DNA from: Pyxidicoccus trucidator
GTDB taxonomy: Bacteria; Myxococcota; Myxococcia; Myxococcales; Myxococcaceae
Length of the DNA: 64,000 bases
Reading direction: 5' to 3'
Assembly: GCF_010894435.1 (NCBI RefSeq)
Contig: NZ_JAAIXZ010000004.1
Coordinates: 358,300 to 422,299, forward strand
The stretch's first letter is position 1, and the number at the start of each line of letters is the position of its first letter. Made by a program: the position numbers and the translations under genes. The notes under the pieces are model-generated. The model saw only the letters and a list, made by a program, of their open reading frames with translations. It searched no databases and was not told the origin of the DNA. This document shows positions 45,697 through 54,301 of the stretch, in pieces.

Positions 45697-46704
45697 ATGA
45701 CCCGAATCGTTGCGGAGAAGCTCACCTGTTCCGTGTGTGGCGCCAAGAGTGAGCAGCGCGTGCTCTGCAGCCTGAGCGAAGGCGGCTCACCGGACCTGGA
45801 CGGGCGCCCCTCGGATATCGGGCACGCCGCGCTCGACTCCTGGATTCAGGAGTGCCCTGCCTGCGGCCACTGCGCTCCTGACCTCTCCCGGGGGTATCCC
45901 TCCTCGCCCGCCGTGGTGCGGAGTGCCGGATACCAGTCGCGTCTCCACTCGGAGGGCAGCCCGGCGTTCGTGAACAGGTTCCTGTGTGCCGCCATGCTGG
46001 ACCAGACCGCCGGCAAGGGGGCCGCGGAGGCCAACTCGCGGCTGCTTGCCGCCTGGGCCGCGGAGGAGGTCGGGAACGAGGCCTTGGCCCGGGAGTGTCG
46101 CTCGGCGTGTGCGGACCTCCTGCTGGGTCGCCGCGAGCTGCTGCGGCGCTGGATGGCCGACACCGCGGATGGGAAGGGAGCCCACTGGGTCTTCCTGGCC
46201 GACGTGCTGCGGCGGGCCGGACGCTTCGACGAGGCGCTGCGCGAAGTGGATGGCGCCCTGGGAGCCGGCCCCTCCACCATCATGACGCAGGTGCTCCTCT
46301 TCCAGCGGACGGCCATCTCCTCGGGCGATGCCGGCCGCCATTCCATCAATGAAGCGGTGGGGAACGCCCGGCTGCGCCTGATGCCGTATGAGCTGAAGGA
46401 CCCGCTCCTGGAGTACCTGCTGAGGCACTACCGGGACCTGCTGTCGGAGTCGGAGCAGAAGGCCGCGACGGTGGGGCGCATCCAGACCGCCGACGGTGAG
46501 AAGTGGGCCACGGACGACCGCGAGTCGCTGTCGCTGCTGGCTCGAGGCCGGGAGGCGCTCGCCGCGAACCTGGAGGCGCGGCTGCTCGCGGAGCATCCGG
46601 GGAAGGTCGTCATCAACCGCTGCCCGAAATGCGGGGGTGTCGCACGGACGCCCCAGGCGAAGCAGTGCCGCTTCTGCCAGCACACCTGGCGCGAGGTGAA
46701 GTGA
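45697..46704 (+). CDS. double zinc-ribbon protein with helical repeat centre
   Basis: The 335-residue protein starts with two CxxC pairs ('CSVCG' and 'CPACG') and ends with two more ('CPKCG' and 'CRFCQ'), giving a zinc ribbon at each end. The middle (70-270) is helical and TPR-like, for example 'WVFLADVLRRAGRFDEALRE'. The N-terminal ribbon resembles DUF2225, but the C-terminal ribbon differs. No enzyme motif is present. Binding of nucleic acid or protein is plausible. It starts 27 bases after the kinase gene and could share its transcript. Confidence 0.7.
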   Translation: MTRIVAEKLTCSVCGAKSEQRVLCSLSEGGSPDLDGRPSDIGHAALDSWIQECPACGHCAPDLSRGYPSSPAVVRSAGYQSRLHSEGSPAFVNRFLCAAMLDQTAGKGAAEANSRLLAAWAAEEVGNEALARECRSACADLLLGRRELLRRWMADTADGKGAHWVFLADVLRRAGRFDEALREVDGALGAGPSTIMTQVLLFQRTAISSGDAGRHSINEAVGNARLRLMPYELKDPLLEYLLRHYRDLLSESEQKAATVGRIQTADGEKWATDDRESLSLLARGREALAANLEARLLAEHPGKVVINRCPKCGGVARTPQAKQCRFCQHTWREVK

Positions 46705-46880
46705 GCAGGGGTTGGCCCGGGGCGGGCGGGAGTCGAGCCGTGCTCCCTCGCCTGCTCGGCCGCGGCCTCGGAGGGGCCGGCAATTTGGTGGCTGGCGGGC
46801 CCCGTCCCTAGGATGGCGGGACGTGGGGCGTCATGGCCGGGAACTTCCGGGGCCGGGTCCGTTCCCCTGGGGTGAACGTC

Positions 46881-48251
46881 ATGAATGCAGGACGGATGGC
46901 CGTACTCGTCGTGGTGTGGGGACTGATGGGGACGGCGGTGGCGGCGGAGCCCTCGGACGACACGGACGACGCGCTGGAGAAGCTGTCGACGGGCCTGCTC
47001 CAGGCGCGGATGGCCTCGGAGCAGAAGCGGCTGGAAGCGGCGGAATCCGAGCTCACCGCCCTCCGCCATGAACTCCAGAAGGCGCGGGCGCGGCAGACGG
47101 ACGTCCGGGCGCGGAAGTTCGACGCCGCGACGGTGGCGCCCCTGCTCGCCCGGTTCCAGAAGGACTTCGCCGCGGTGACCGAGGTGACCAGCCGGGGCGG
47201 GCTCCCGGTGAAGGACGTGTACGCACGCCTCGAACGCTCCGCGACCGAGCTGTACAACGCCCAGGCCTTCGCGCTGGACTCTTACTTTCCCCAGACGATG
47301 ACCCAGGGCCAGCGCACCCCGCTGTCCGACGAGCTCTATGGGGATGCGAAGGTGGCTTCGCTACCCAGCTGGAACGAGCTGCAGGTGCTGCAGTTTCCCC
47401 AGCTCGGCCGCGACAGTGGGATGACGCCGGACGTGTTCATCGAGCAGATGAAGGAGTCCCTCTCCTCCGCCACCGAGCGCGCGAAGACCCTGTCCATGGG
47501 AGAGCTGGAGCGGCTGTTCGCCCAGGACCAGGAGGCGGTGGCGAAGGTGTGGCAGGGCGTCATCGACCGCACGCAGGCCACCATCGACCTGCACGGCAAG
47601 CAGGTGAAGGACTCCCAGTCCGCCATCGACAAGCTGAGCGTGGCGCTGGACGCGCGCGAGGTGCAGAAGTTCGAGACGGACGGGCGGCTGACCTGGGCCA
47701 TCATCATCATGGTGGTCGTCCTGCTGCTGCTCTACCTGGCCACGCTGCTGTTCAAGCCCGAGGTGCAGCAGACCATCTTCCAGCAGCGCATCCTGGTGGA
47801 GATGATTGGCATGGCCTTCCTGCTGCTGACCATCATCATCCTCGGCACGGGAGAGAAGATTGACCGCGCGGTGCTCGGCACGCTGCTGGGCACGGTGGGC
47901 GGCTACATCTTCGGCCAGCAGCAGGCGCGGCGCGGCGCGGACCCCCAGCCGGCCGCGCAGCCCGTGGCCTCGGGACCGCCGCAGCCCACGGCGGAGCAGC
48001 CGGCCACGCAGCCCGTGGCGTCGGCGCCGGCTCAGCCCGTGGCACAGCAGCCGGCGCCGGTGAGTGCACAGCCCCCGGTGGTGGCGCCCGTGCAGCCCGC
48101 GCCGGTGAGCGCGGCACCGGCCCAGGCCGCCGCGCTGTTGCAACAGGCCGTGCAGCAGGGCGACACGCTCGCGGCCTCTCCCGGAACCACCGTGCCGATC
48201 GCCACGGATGACAGGGTCCCGACGTCCGCCACGCCTCCTGCCAGCAAGTAG
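46881..48251 (+). CDS. membrane coiled-coil protein with Pro/Ala/Gln-rich tail
   Basis: A signal-like segment (5-22) ends 'AVAAE', and residues 30-75 form a coiled coil. Two or three hydrophobic segments follow (271-291, 306-323, perhaps 331-346). From residue 352 there is a low-complexity tail rich in Pro, Ala, Gln and Val with 'QPVA' repeats. I do not recognise the family. The coiled coil before the membrane segments would lie in the periplasm if the signal is cleaved. ATG 46881 is taken as the start of the signal; a GTG-type start 48 bases upstream is less likely. Confidence 0.65.
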   Translation: MNAGRMAVLVVVWGLMGTAVAAEPSDDTDDALEKLSTGLLQARMASEQKRLEAAESELTALRHELQKARARQTDVRARKFDAATVAPLLARFQKDFAAVTEVTSRGGLPVKDVYARLERSATELYNAQAFALDSYFPQTMTQGQRTPLSDELYGDAKVASLPSWNELQVLQFPQLGRDSGMTPDVFIEQMKESLSSATERAKTLSMGELERLFAQDQEAVAKVWQGVIDRTQATIDLHGKQVKDSQSAIDKLSVALDAREVQKFETDGRLTWAIIIMVVVLLLLYLATLLFKPEVQQTIFQQRILVEMIGMAFLLLTIIILGTGEKIDRAVLGTLLGTVGGYIFGQQQARRGADPQPAAQPVASGPPQPTAEQPATQPVASAPAQPVAQQPAPVSAQPPVVAPVQPAPVSAAPAQAAALLQQAVQQGDTLAASPGTTVPIATDDRVPTSATPPASK

Positions 48252-48269
48252 GCCCACGCAACCGGACGG

Positions 48270-48293
48270 GCCCGGGAGCACTTCGTCCCGGGC
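48270..48293. terminator. terminator hairpin after the coiled-coil protein gene
   Basis: GCCCGGGA at 48270-48277 pairs with TCCCGGGC at 48286-48293 around an eight-base loop, 18 bases after the stop. Confidence 0.65.
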
Positions 48294-48350
48294 TCCGGCG
48301 TGCACGACGAGCCCAGGCGTATTTCCTCCCAGACTCCAGAAACGCCAAGG

Positions 48351-48382
48351 GCCGCCACGGACCTGGGGAGGTCCGGAGCGGC
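48351..48382 (-). terminator. terminator hairpin for the minus-strand membrane gene
   Basis: GCCGC (48351-48355) with GCGGC (48378-48382), and inside them GGACCT (48359-48364) with AGGTCC (48369-48374), form a two-part stem just past the stop of the minus-strand gene. Confidence 0.55.
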
Positions 48383-48412
48383 CCGGGGGTCAGCTCATCC
48401 GTGGTGCGAGGC

Positions 48413-48937
48413 TCAGGCCGTCTGGACGCCCAGGTCGGGCGGCGCGTCGTAGGCGGGGGTGAGGTCCACCATGTTGACGGTGAGCAGGTGGTAGACGATG
48501 CAGTTGCTCAGCCAGAAGAAGAGGGCGCTGTAGTGGACGTAGACGAGCGGTGAGCCGGGCCACACCTGGAGCGGATGCCCGAAGACGTTGGCGGCGACGT
48601 ACCCGCCGAACCACTCACCCGCCCAGCACAGGACGGTGCCGATGGCCATGCGCGTCCAGACCTTCATGCGGCGCGGGTAGAACCAGCAGAAGTGGAGGCT
48701 CCACAGCAGCGTCACGCAGCCGGCCCAGAGGATGAGGCTGCCGAAGGAGAACCAGTGGTAGGGCGACTCGGGGAAGATCCACCCCCAGTCTCCGTTCACC
48801 TGACGCCAGGCGATGTTCTGGGCCAGCTCCATGAACCAGAACAGCGGCGCGATGTAGAGCACCTGCGTCATCAGGACGCGCAGGTAGGTCGAGACCCTCT
48901 TCCAGAACTGCCCGGCCGGCCCGGCGAGCGAGATCAT
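48413..48937 (-). CDS. multi-pass membrane protein, unknown function
   Basis: The 174-residue product has about four hydrophobic segments: near 22-40, 63-87, 95-120 and 135-158. They are rich in Trp, Tyr, Phe and His, for example 'LYIAPLFWFMELAQNIAW' and 'WAGCVTLLWSLHFCWFYP'. The many aromatic and His residues could bind haem or carotenoid, but no motif proves it. No family was recognised. ATG 48937 is the first start. Confidence 0.65.
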   Translation of the reverse strand: MISLAGPAGQFWKRVSTYLRVLMTQVLYIAPLFWFMELAQNIAWRQVNGDWGWIFPESPYHWFSFGSLILWAGCVTLLWSLHFCWFYPRRMKVWTRMAIGTVLCWAGEWFGGYVAANVFGHPLQVWPGSPLVYVHYSALFFWLSNCIVYHLLTVNMVDLTPAYDAPPDLGVQTA

Positions 48938-49363
48938 GCGTTCCCCTCAACCGCGGCGGGGGTGTGGACGAACGCCGCGCAGAATCAGGAACGGAGTGGG
49001 TCTCATTCCTTGGTAATTCCCCGGCGCCAATGACTTACGAAAGTGCGCCAGGATGTCAGGCCGGCCTGCACGGGAATTCAGGTTCCACGCGGCGCGCGAG
49101 CAGGAAACCCGAGGAGTCCCGGAGGGTTGTCCCGTCTCGACGCGGAGGGCTCACGGGCCCTGGCCACGCATGACGCCATTCTCATGAACGAAGGTGCCGT
49201 TTCCGTGAGCGTGGCCGCCGCAAGGCTCGAGCCAGATGACGCTTGCGGAACCAGGGCCGCATGCTAGTCAGATGCCTCCAGGTAAATCATGTTTTCCATG
49301 TAAGGACGGGCCTGCCTCCGGGCGTGCCCGCTCGCGGCAATTACAATCAGGAGGCCGGTCCAG
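48938..49363. other. 426-base intergenic region
   Basis: This gap lies between the divergent membrane protein and thiaminase-like genes. It becomes more A/T-rich from about 49280 (around TAAATCATG), the likely promoter side for the plus-strand gene. I saw no thiamin riboswitch signature and no supported gene. Confidence 0.3.
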
Positions 49364-50620
49364 ATGAGCGTACCTGCGTCGAAGTCGCTGGGAGTCCTGG
49401 GTGCTGTCGTCTTCTCGGTGGTCTGCACCGGGGCCGCGCGGGCGCAGACGGAGGGCGCGCGCTCGAATGAGCGCGTCACCCTGCGGGTCCCCATCTATCC
49501 GTACATCCCGGATGCGGCCGGTGACCAGTTCGCGTCCATGCTCACGCGCATCGAGACCGAGTTCGAGCACCAGCACCCCGACGTCGACCTCGTGCTGAAT
49601 CCCTCGTGCTTCCAGGATGACTTCTACGAGCCGTCGATGCTCGCCCGGTCCCTGAAGGGCGAGGGCGAGTGCAGCTACGACGTCGTCGAGACGGATACGG
49701 TGATTCTCGGCGAGCTCGTCGCCACCGGAGCGGTGCGGCCGTGGTCCCGGCTCCCGGCGCAGGCCGTCTGGCACCCTGCTGGCGTCGCCGCCTCGGTGCA
49801 CGAGGGACGCCTCTACGGCATCCCTCACTGGCTCTGTGGCCACTTCATCATCTCGCGCGACGAGGACGTGAGCCGGGCCAGGACGGTGAGCGACCTGCTG
49901 CACGCGCTGGAGGCCCGACAGACGCCGGAGCCAGACCTCGCCGCGGACCTGCTCGGGAGCTGGAACCTGCCCGCCCTGTACCTGGATGCCTGGGCCGACA
50001 CGAACGGGGCGTGGCGCATCGAGTCCGCCGTCACCACGGCCCGCTATGACGCGAACGTGCTCGACGGCCTGCGCCGCTTCACGCAGGCCTGCGAGTCCAA
50101 CGGGGCCAACCCCTGCGTGGATGGGACCTACAACGACGACTTCGACCTCCCGGCGAAGCGCTTCGCGCAGGGTCAGGCGGACGCCACCATGGGCTACTCG
50201 GAGCGCCTGCACGTCATCCTGAAGAACCTGCCCGCCGGCCAGCGCGCGTCCGAGCTGAAGCTGTCCTCCGCTCCGCTCGGCAATGGCGACCGCCCCATCC
50301 TCTTCACGGACTCGTACTTCCTGTCGGTCCGCTGCACCGGCGCGTGCGAGCAGGCGGCGCGAAGGTTCGTGGAGTACATGAGCCGGCCGAGCACCTTCGA
50401 GTGGATTCTGATGAGCGAGGACGCTCCGGCCGGGGCTCGAGTGCCGCGCTACCTCGTGCCCGCCACGCTGGATGCCTACGCGATGCCGAAGGTCCGCCAG
50501 GACCCCTTCTATCCCGTCATCGGCCTGGAGGTGCTGCAGGGCATGCCCTTCCCCAACGAAGGGCTGCTGGACATCCGCGGGCAGATGCGTGACGACATCC
50601 AGGAGGCCATCACCCGCTGA
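49364..50620 (+). CDS. thiaminase I-like secreted enzyme
   Basis: The 418-residue protein has a 28-residue signal ('GAARAQ') and the two-lobed fold of periplasmic binding proteins. It matches the pattern of bacterial thiaminase I: 'LRVPIYPYIPDA' at 40-51, 'YGIPHWLCGHFIISRDED' with C158 at the family's active-site cysteine position, and 'MGYSERLHV' with E280 at the catalytic-base position. Thiaminase I cuts thiamin and swaps in another nucleophile. AGGAGG at 49349-49354 precedes ATG 49364. A plain sugar-binding protein is the main alternative, but the Cys and Glu positions argue against it. Confidence 0.72.
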   Translation: MSVPASKSLGVLGAVVFSVVCTGAARAQTEGARSNERVTLRVPIYPYIPDAAGDQFASMLTRIETEFEHQHPDVDLVLNPSCFQDDFYEPSMLARSLKGEGECSYDVVETDTVILGELVATGAVRPWSRLPAQAVWHPAGVAASVHEGRLYGIPHWLCGHFIISRDEDVSRARTVSDLLHALEARQTPEPDLAADLLGSWNLPALYLDAWADTNGAWRIESAVTTARYDANVLDGLRRFTQACESNGANPCVDGTYNDDFDLPAKRFAQGQADATMGYSERLHVILKNLPAGQRASELKLSSAPLGNGDRPILFTDSYFLSVRCTGACEQAARRFVEYMSRPSTFEWILMSEDAPAGARVPRYLVPATLDAYAMPKVRQDPFYPVIGLEVLQGMPFPNEGLLDIRGQMRDDIQEAITR

Positions 50621-50633
50621 GCAGACGGAGCGT

Positions 50634-50658
50634 GCCCCGGGGCTACCGTCCCCGGGGC
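50634..50658 (+). terminator. terminator hairpin after the thiaminase-like gene
   Basis: GCCCCGGGG (50634-50642) pairs perfectly with CCCCGGGGC (50650-50658) around a seven-base loop, 14 bases past the stop. Confidence 0.75.
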
Positions 50659-50806
50659 CTCGGCTGTCTCCCCACCCCGCCGAGCACGGTGCCGCGGTTG
50701 CCGGACTCGAAGAGGGCCACGTACACCTGGGGGCTCGCGGCGTTGACGCCCCGGGCGCGCTCCACCCACACTGGTAGCGCAATCGGCTTGCCAGTCAGTG
50801 CTGACT
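50643..50806 (-). pseudogene. possible fragment of a beta-propeller protein
   Basis: Read on the minus strand, this stretch has a coding-like frame with 'PVWVERARGVN' and then 'PQVYVALFESGNRGTVLGG'. That pattern is seen in one blade of YncE- or YVTN-type beta-propeller surface proteins. An in-frame stop lies just upstream and another closes the frame at 50643, so only about 50 codons remain. It overlaps the terminator. The identification is weak. The remainder of the gap to 50968 holds no supported gene. Confidence 0.35.
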
Positions 50807-50968
50807 ATTCACTGAATATCTGACCCTGAACGCCGGGCCCCGGCCCCGGCTGCGGGGCCCGTCGCGGAAGGTGCGGAGAGGGCCCTGCCGCCCCGCGTCG
50901 GAGCCCCGCCCCGAGCGTCTGGCGTGTGCCCGTTGGCCCCGGGCCGGAAGCACTCCAGAATCCGGCGC

Positions 50969-53560
50969 ATGCAACCCCTTCCCAGCCAGTACCGCCGCTC
51001 CGGGTGGGTGCCCTCGGGCGTCCTCCGCGCGGTGCCCCTCGTCCTCACCTTCCTCTGCGGCGTGGCGCCGAGCGCCCGCGCCGAGGTCGCCATCCAGCGC
51101 ACCTTCCTGCGCCTGCCCTCGTCCAACGGCCATGGCGCGGTCATGTTGGACTTGGAGCAGAAGAAGGTGTCGCACTTCCGCGAGCACCTCTTCGCCACCG
51201 AGGAGCCCATCATCGACACGGTGGGCGCCGACGTCTTCGAGCGGGGCCAGCCGAAGGTGGTGCACTCGCGCGACTTGCTCTTCGACGCCTTCTTCGGCCT
51301 GCGCTCGGGCGGCTCGCAGCGCTGGCTGAGCACGCAGGCGGCGGACCTGGAGGCCAGCGGCTACGCGGCCTGGGCTGCGGGGAAGACGGGCGGTACGGGC
51401 CTGGCGACGCTGGTGCAGAAGGTGGGCGCGCTGGAGGTGACGACGTACGTCTTCGCGCCGCAGGCGCTGCCGCACGCCTCCTTCGTCATGGCGCTGCGCG
51501 TGCGCAACACGGGCACGGCGGCCGTCACGGGGGTGAGCGCCTTCTCGCTGCACAACTTCCACCTGGGCTTCGGCAGGCCGGGCGTCATGGCGGAGACGGA
51601 CGAGAATGGCGAGACGGTGGAATTGACGGGAGACGTCTTCTCGGAGAAGGGCTTCGCGGGCGTGCTGGCGGCGAGGCCGCTGGGCGCGGTGGCGCGCAAG
51701 GCGGCGTGGCTGTCCACGGCCACGGGCTCGCAGAATGGCTTCAACGTGGTGAACGGCGGCGGTGGGCAGGACCTGCAGGAGTTCACCGCGCAGCCCTCGG
51801 CGGGCAATGGCTGGGCGACGGCGTACCAGTTCAACCTGGGCGACATCGCGGCGGGCGCGGAGAAGTGGGCGGGCGTGGTCTTCGCGCACCATGCCAATCC
51901 GGAGGCCGGCGCCACGGCGCGGCAGTGGCTGACGGACTACGCGGGCGCGAGTGACGCGAAGACGCTGGTGGACGCGGAGGTCGCGCGCTGGGCCACCTTC
52001 CAGCGGGACACGGTGAAGCTGCCGGCGGGCGTGGCGGAGGACGAGGAGTCGCTGGTGCGCCACTCGGCGGTGGTGCTGCACATGGCGCAGGTGCGGGAGA
52101 GCGAGGCCTACCTGCGCGAGTCGCTGACGCGGGACGGAGAGACGCGCCGCACGCGCTTCAAGGCGCCCAACAGCAACACGCCGGTGACGCTGCCGGGCAC
52201 GGTGCGGCACGCGGGCAAGGGCGCGGTGCTGGCCAGCCTTCCGCCGGGGCAGTGGACGTACGCGTGGATTCGGGACGGCGCGTATGCGGCGGCGGCCATG
52301 GCCACGCTGGGGATGAACAGCGACGCGAAGGATGCGCTGGCGTACTACCTCAACGCGGACAGCGGCCGGTTCCGCGACTGGCGCGAGCTGCAGTCGTACA
52401 GCATGCCGCCGTACATCATCACGTTGACGCGCTACCACGGCTTCGGAGTGGAGGAGACGGACTTCAACGAGTCGGGCCCCAACCTGGAGTTCGACGGCTT
52501 CGGCCTGTTCCTCTGGTCGCTGCGGCACTACGAGCGCACCACGGGGGACACGACGCTGGTGGACCAGCACTGGGACACGGTGTCGACGAAGGTGGCGGAC
52601 GCGCTGGTGGCGCTCATCGACCCGGCGACGGGGCTCATCCGCGCGGACTCGTCCATCTGGGAGACGCACTGGAACGGGCGGCAGCGCTCCTGGGCGTACA
52701 CCAGCCTCACGGCGGCGCGCGGCCTGTGTGACGCGGCGGTGCTGGCGGAGCGCCAGGGTGACGCGGACCGCGCGCTGCGCTACCGCAACGCGGGCGAGTC
52801 CATTCGCCGGGCCATGGCGGAGAAGCTGACGGACGCCAACTACGCGCTGGCCTCGAACCTGGAGGAGCTGAAGGTGGGCCGTGGCTACTGGGACGCGGCG
52901 GTGTTCGACGCGTTCGCCTTCGGCCTGTTCGACCCGGCGGGGAAGATTTCGAAGGCCACGCTGCGCGCGCTCGACTTGCGGCTGTCCTCGCCGGCGGGAG
53001 CGGGCTGGCAGCGCAATGACGACAGGTATGACCACTCGGGTGGCGCGGACGTGAGCCCGTGGGGCAGCGAGTACGACAGCGCCGAGTGGGTCATCGTCAG
53101 CCTGCGGGGCGCGGTGGCATCGCGGCTGGCTGGGGATTCGGCGCGGGCGGACCGGGTGCTCAACTGGGTGAAGGACCAGTCGCTGAAGAACTACCTGGCG
53201 GTGGCGGAGACGTACGACGAGAACAACGGCACGTACAAGTTCAACTCCCCCATGGTGGGCTTCGGCGCGGGAGCGTACGCGCTGGCACTGGCGCAGCGGG
53301 CGGACGCGACGGAGGACCCGGCGTGTGGCGCGTACTTCGACGAGAGCACGCTGACGAAGGAGCCGGACGCGGGCACGCTGGATGCGGGCACGCAGGAGCC
53401 GGACGCCGGCACGCAGCAGCCGGACGCGGGCACGTCGACCGACGGTGATGGAGACGTGGGCGGCGGTGGCTGCAACACGACGGGGCCGGGCGCGATGGCC
53501 ATGTGGCTGCTCGTGGCCTTCTCGGGGCTCGTCCTGGCGCTGCGCCGCCGCGGCACCTGA
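50969..53560 (+). CDS. GH15-like glycoside hydrolase with MYXO-CTERM tail
   Basis: The 863-residue secreted protein has a signal peptide near 12-38. A beta-sandwich N-terminal domain (about 40-340) is followed by an alpha/alpha-barrel. 'TYAWIRDGAYAAAAM' (W433, R435, D436) and 'SSIWETHWNGRQRSW' (E565) match glucoamylase-like GH15 motifs, so it probably releases glucose from alpha-glucans or trehalose-like substrates. After an 'EPDAGT'-type repeat linker comes 'GGGGCNTTG', then a membrane helix and 'RRR', the MYXO-CTERM sorting signal that is cut at the Gly-Cys and moved to the outer surface. ATG 50969 is the probable start. Confidence 0.85.
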   Translation: MQPLPSQYRRSGWVPSGVLRAVPLVLTFLCGVAPSARAEVAIQRTFLRLPSSNGHGAVMLDLEQKKVSHFREHLFATEEPIIDTVGADVFERGQPKVVHSRDLLFDAFFGLRSGGSQRWLSTQAADLEASGYAAWAAGKTGGTGLATLVQKVGALEVTTYVFAPQALPHASFVMALRVRNTGTAAVTGVSAFSLHNFHLGFGRPGVMAETDENGETVELTGDVFSEKGFAGVLAARPLGAVARKAAWLSTATGSQNGFNVVNGGGGQDLQEFTAQPSAGNGWATAYQFNLGDIAAGAEKWAGVVFAHHANPEAGATARQWLTDYAGASDAKTLVDAEVARWATFQRDTVKLPAGVAEDEESLVRHSAVVLHMAQVRESEAYLRESLTRDGETRRTRFKAPNSNTPVTLPGTVRHAGKGAVLASLPPGQWTYAWIRDGAYAAAAMATLGMNSDAKDALAYYLNADSGRFRDWRELQSYSMPPYIITLTRYHGFGVEETDFNESGPNLEFDGFGLFLWSLRHYERTTGDTTLVDQHWDTVSTKVADALVALIDPATGLIRADSSIWETHWNGRQRSWAYTSLTAARGLCDAAVLAERQGDADRALRYRNAGESIRRAMAEKLTDANYALASNLEELKVGRGYWDAAVFDAFAFGLFDPAGKISKATLRALDLRLSSPAGAGWQRNDDRYDHSGGADVSPWGSEYDSAEWVIVSLRGAVASRLAGDSARADRVLNWVKDQSLKNYLAVAETYDENNGTYKFNSPMVGFGAGAYALALAQRADATEDPACGAYFDESTLTKEPDAGTLDAGTQEPDAGTQQPDAGTSTDGDGDVGGGGCNTTGPGAMAMWLLVAFSGLVLALRRRGT

Positions 53561-53578
53561 GCTTCCTCAGCGTCCTGG

Positions 53579-53606
53579 GGCCCGCGTGGGCGACACCGCG
53601 CGGGCC
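53579..53606. terminator. bidirectional terminator hairpin
   Basis: GGCCCGCG (53579-53586) pairs with CGCGGGCC (53599-53606) between the convergent GH15-like and lipoprotein genes. Confidence 0.6.
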
Positions 53607-53621
53607 GCCAGCATCCCCTCT

Positions 53622-54062
53622 CTACATGGGGAGGCTGCAGGGGAGTCCCCTGTAGGTGATGGCGGAGACGGCGCCAGTGGCATCCACCGCGTAGGCCTCC
53701 ACCCTGAGGGACCAGAAGTACTCCTCCCCGCGGTTGCCGGTGCGCGGGCAGTAGAAGTACTCGGTGCTGGAGCCCGTGTACCAACCGCTGATGATGGTGG
53801 AGCCGTCCCAGGCGCGCTGCTCGGTGCTCTGCCAGTAGTAGGTGAAGGGCGGAGTGCCGGCGCTGACGGTGTTCGTGAAGTAGGTGTCTCCCGTAATGGG
53901 GTTACGGCTGGGCAACGACAGGGAGGACGTCAGCGACTGCTCCATGGAGGCGTACTCGGGAGCGGAGCCCTCTTCCAGCTCCGGAGCACCACACGCGAGC
54001 AGCGACGCACCGAACACGAACAGGAGCGCCTTGCGGGACTGACGGGACACGGCCTTCACCAT
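53622..54062 (-). CDS. small lipoprotein, paralogue of the one at 57658
   Basis: Lipidation at C24 ('LLACGA') is predicted. The mature 122 residues form a single beta-sandwich-like domain with 'TPPFTYYWQSTEQ' and 'GSSTEYFYC', then a closing Cys near the C-terminus. The same layout ('TPYTYQWQ', 'TTTRSEYC') occurs in the lipoprotein at 57658, so the two are paralogues. Ig-like or PKD-like surface domains are likely. An AGGAGA ribosome site precedes ATG 54062. Function unknown. Confidence 0.75.
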   Translation of the reverse strand: MVKAVSRQSRKALLFVFGASLLACGAPELEEGSAPEYASMEQSLTSSLSLPSRNPITGDTYFTNTVSAGTPPFTYYWQSTEQRAWDGSTIISGWYTGSSTEYFYCPRTGNRGEEYFWSLRVEAYAVDATGAVSAITYRGLPCSLPM

Positions 54063-54301
54063 GGTGGGTTCTCCTGGAGGAAGCGGCGGAGCACGGCGCC
54101 GTGGCGGCAGCTCGGGCGGCCAAGCCGGTAATGTCTCACACCTGCTGCCCGGGGTTCGACGCCCCACCAGGTGAGGACGCCTCGAAGGACGTCACACCCG
54201 GCCCGTCTCATTCGAGCGTGCGGAGACAGGCGTCGCGCTTCCGTCGAATCGCTGCCCGATACACCCGGGGGCTTGAAGGTCGCTACACGCGCTCCCGTCG
54301 T

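Noticed and set aside
48938..49363. Thiamin (TPP) riboswitch before the thiaminase-like gene
   Set aside because: Neither the CUGAGA element nor the other conserved TPP-riboswitch segments were found in the leader.
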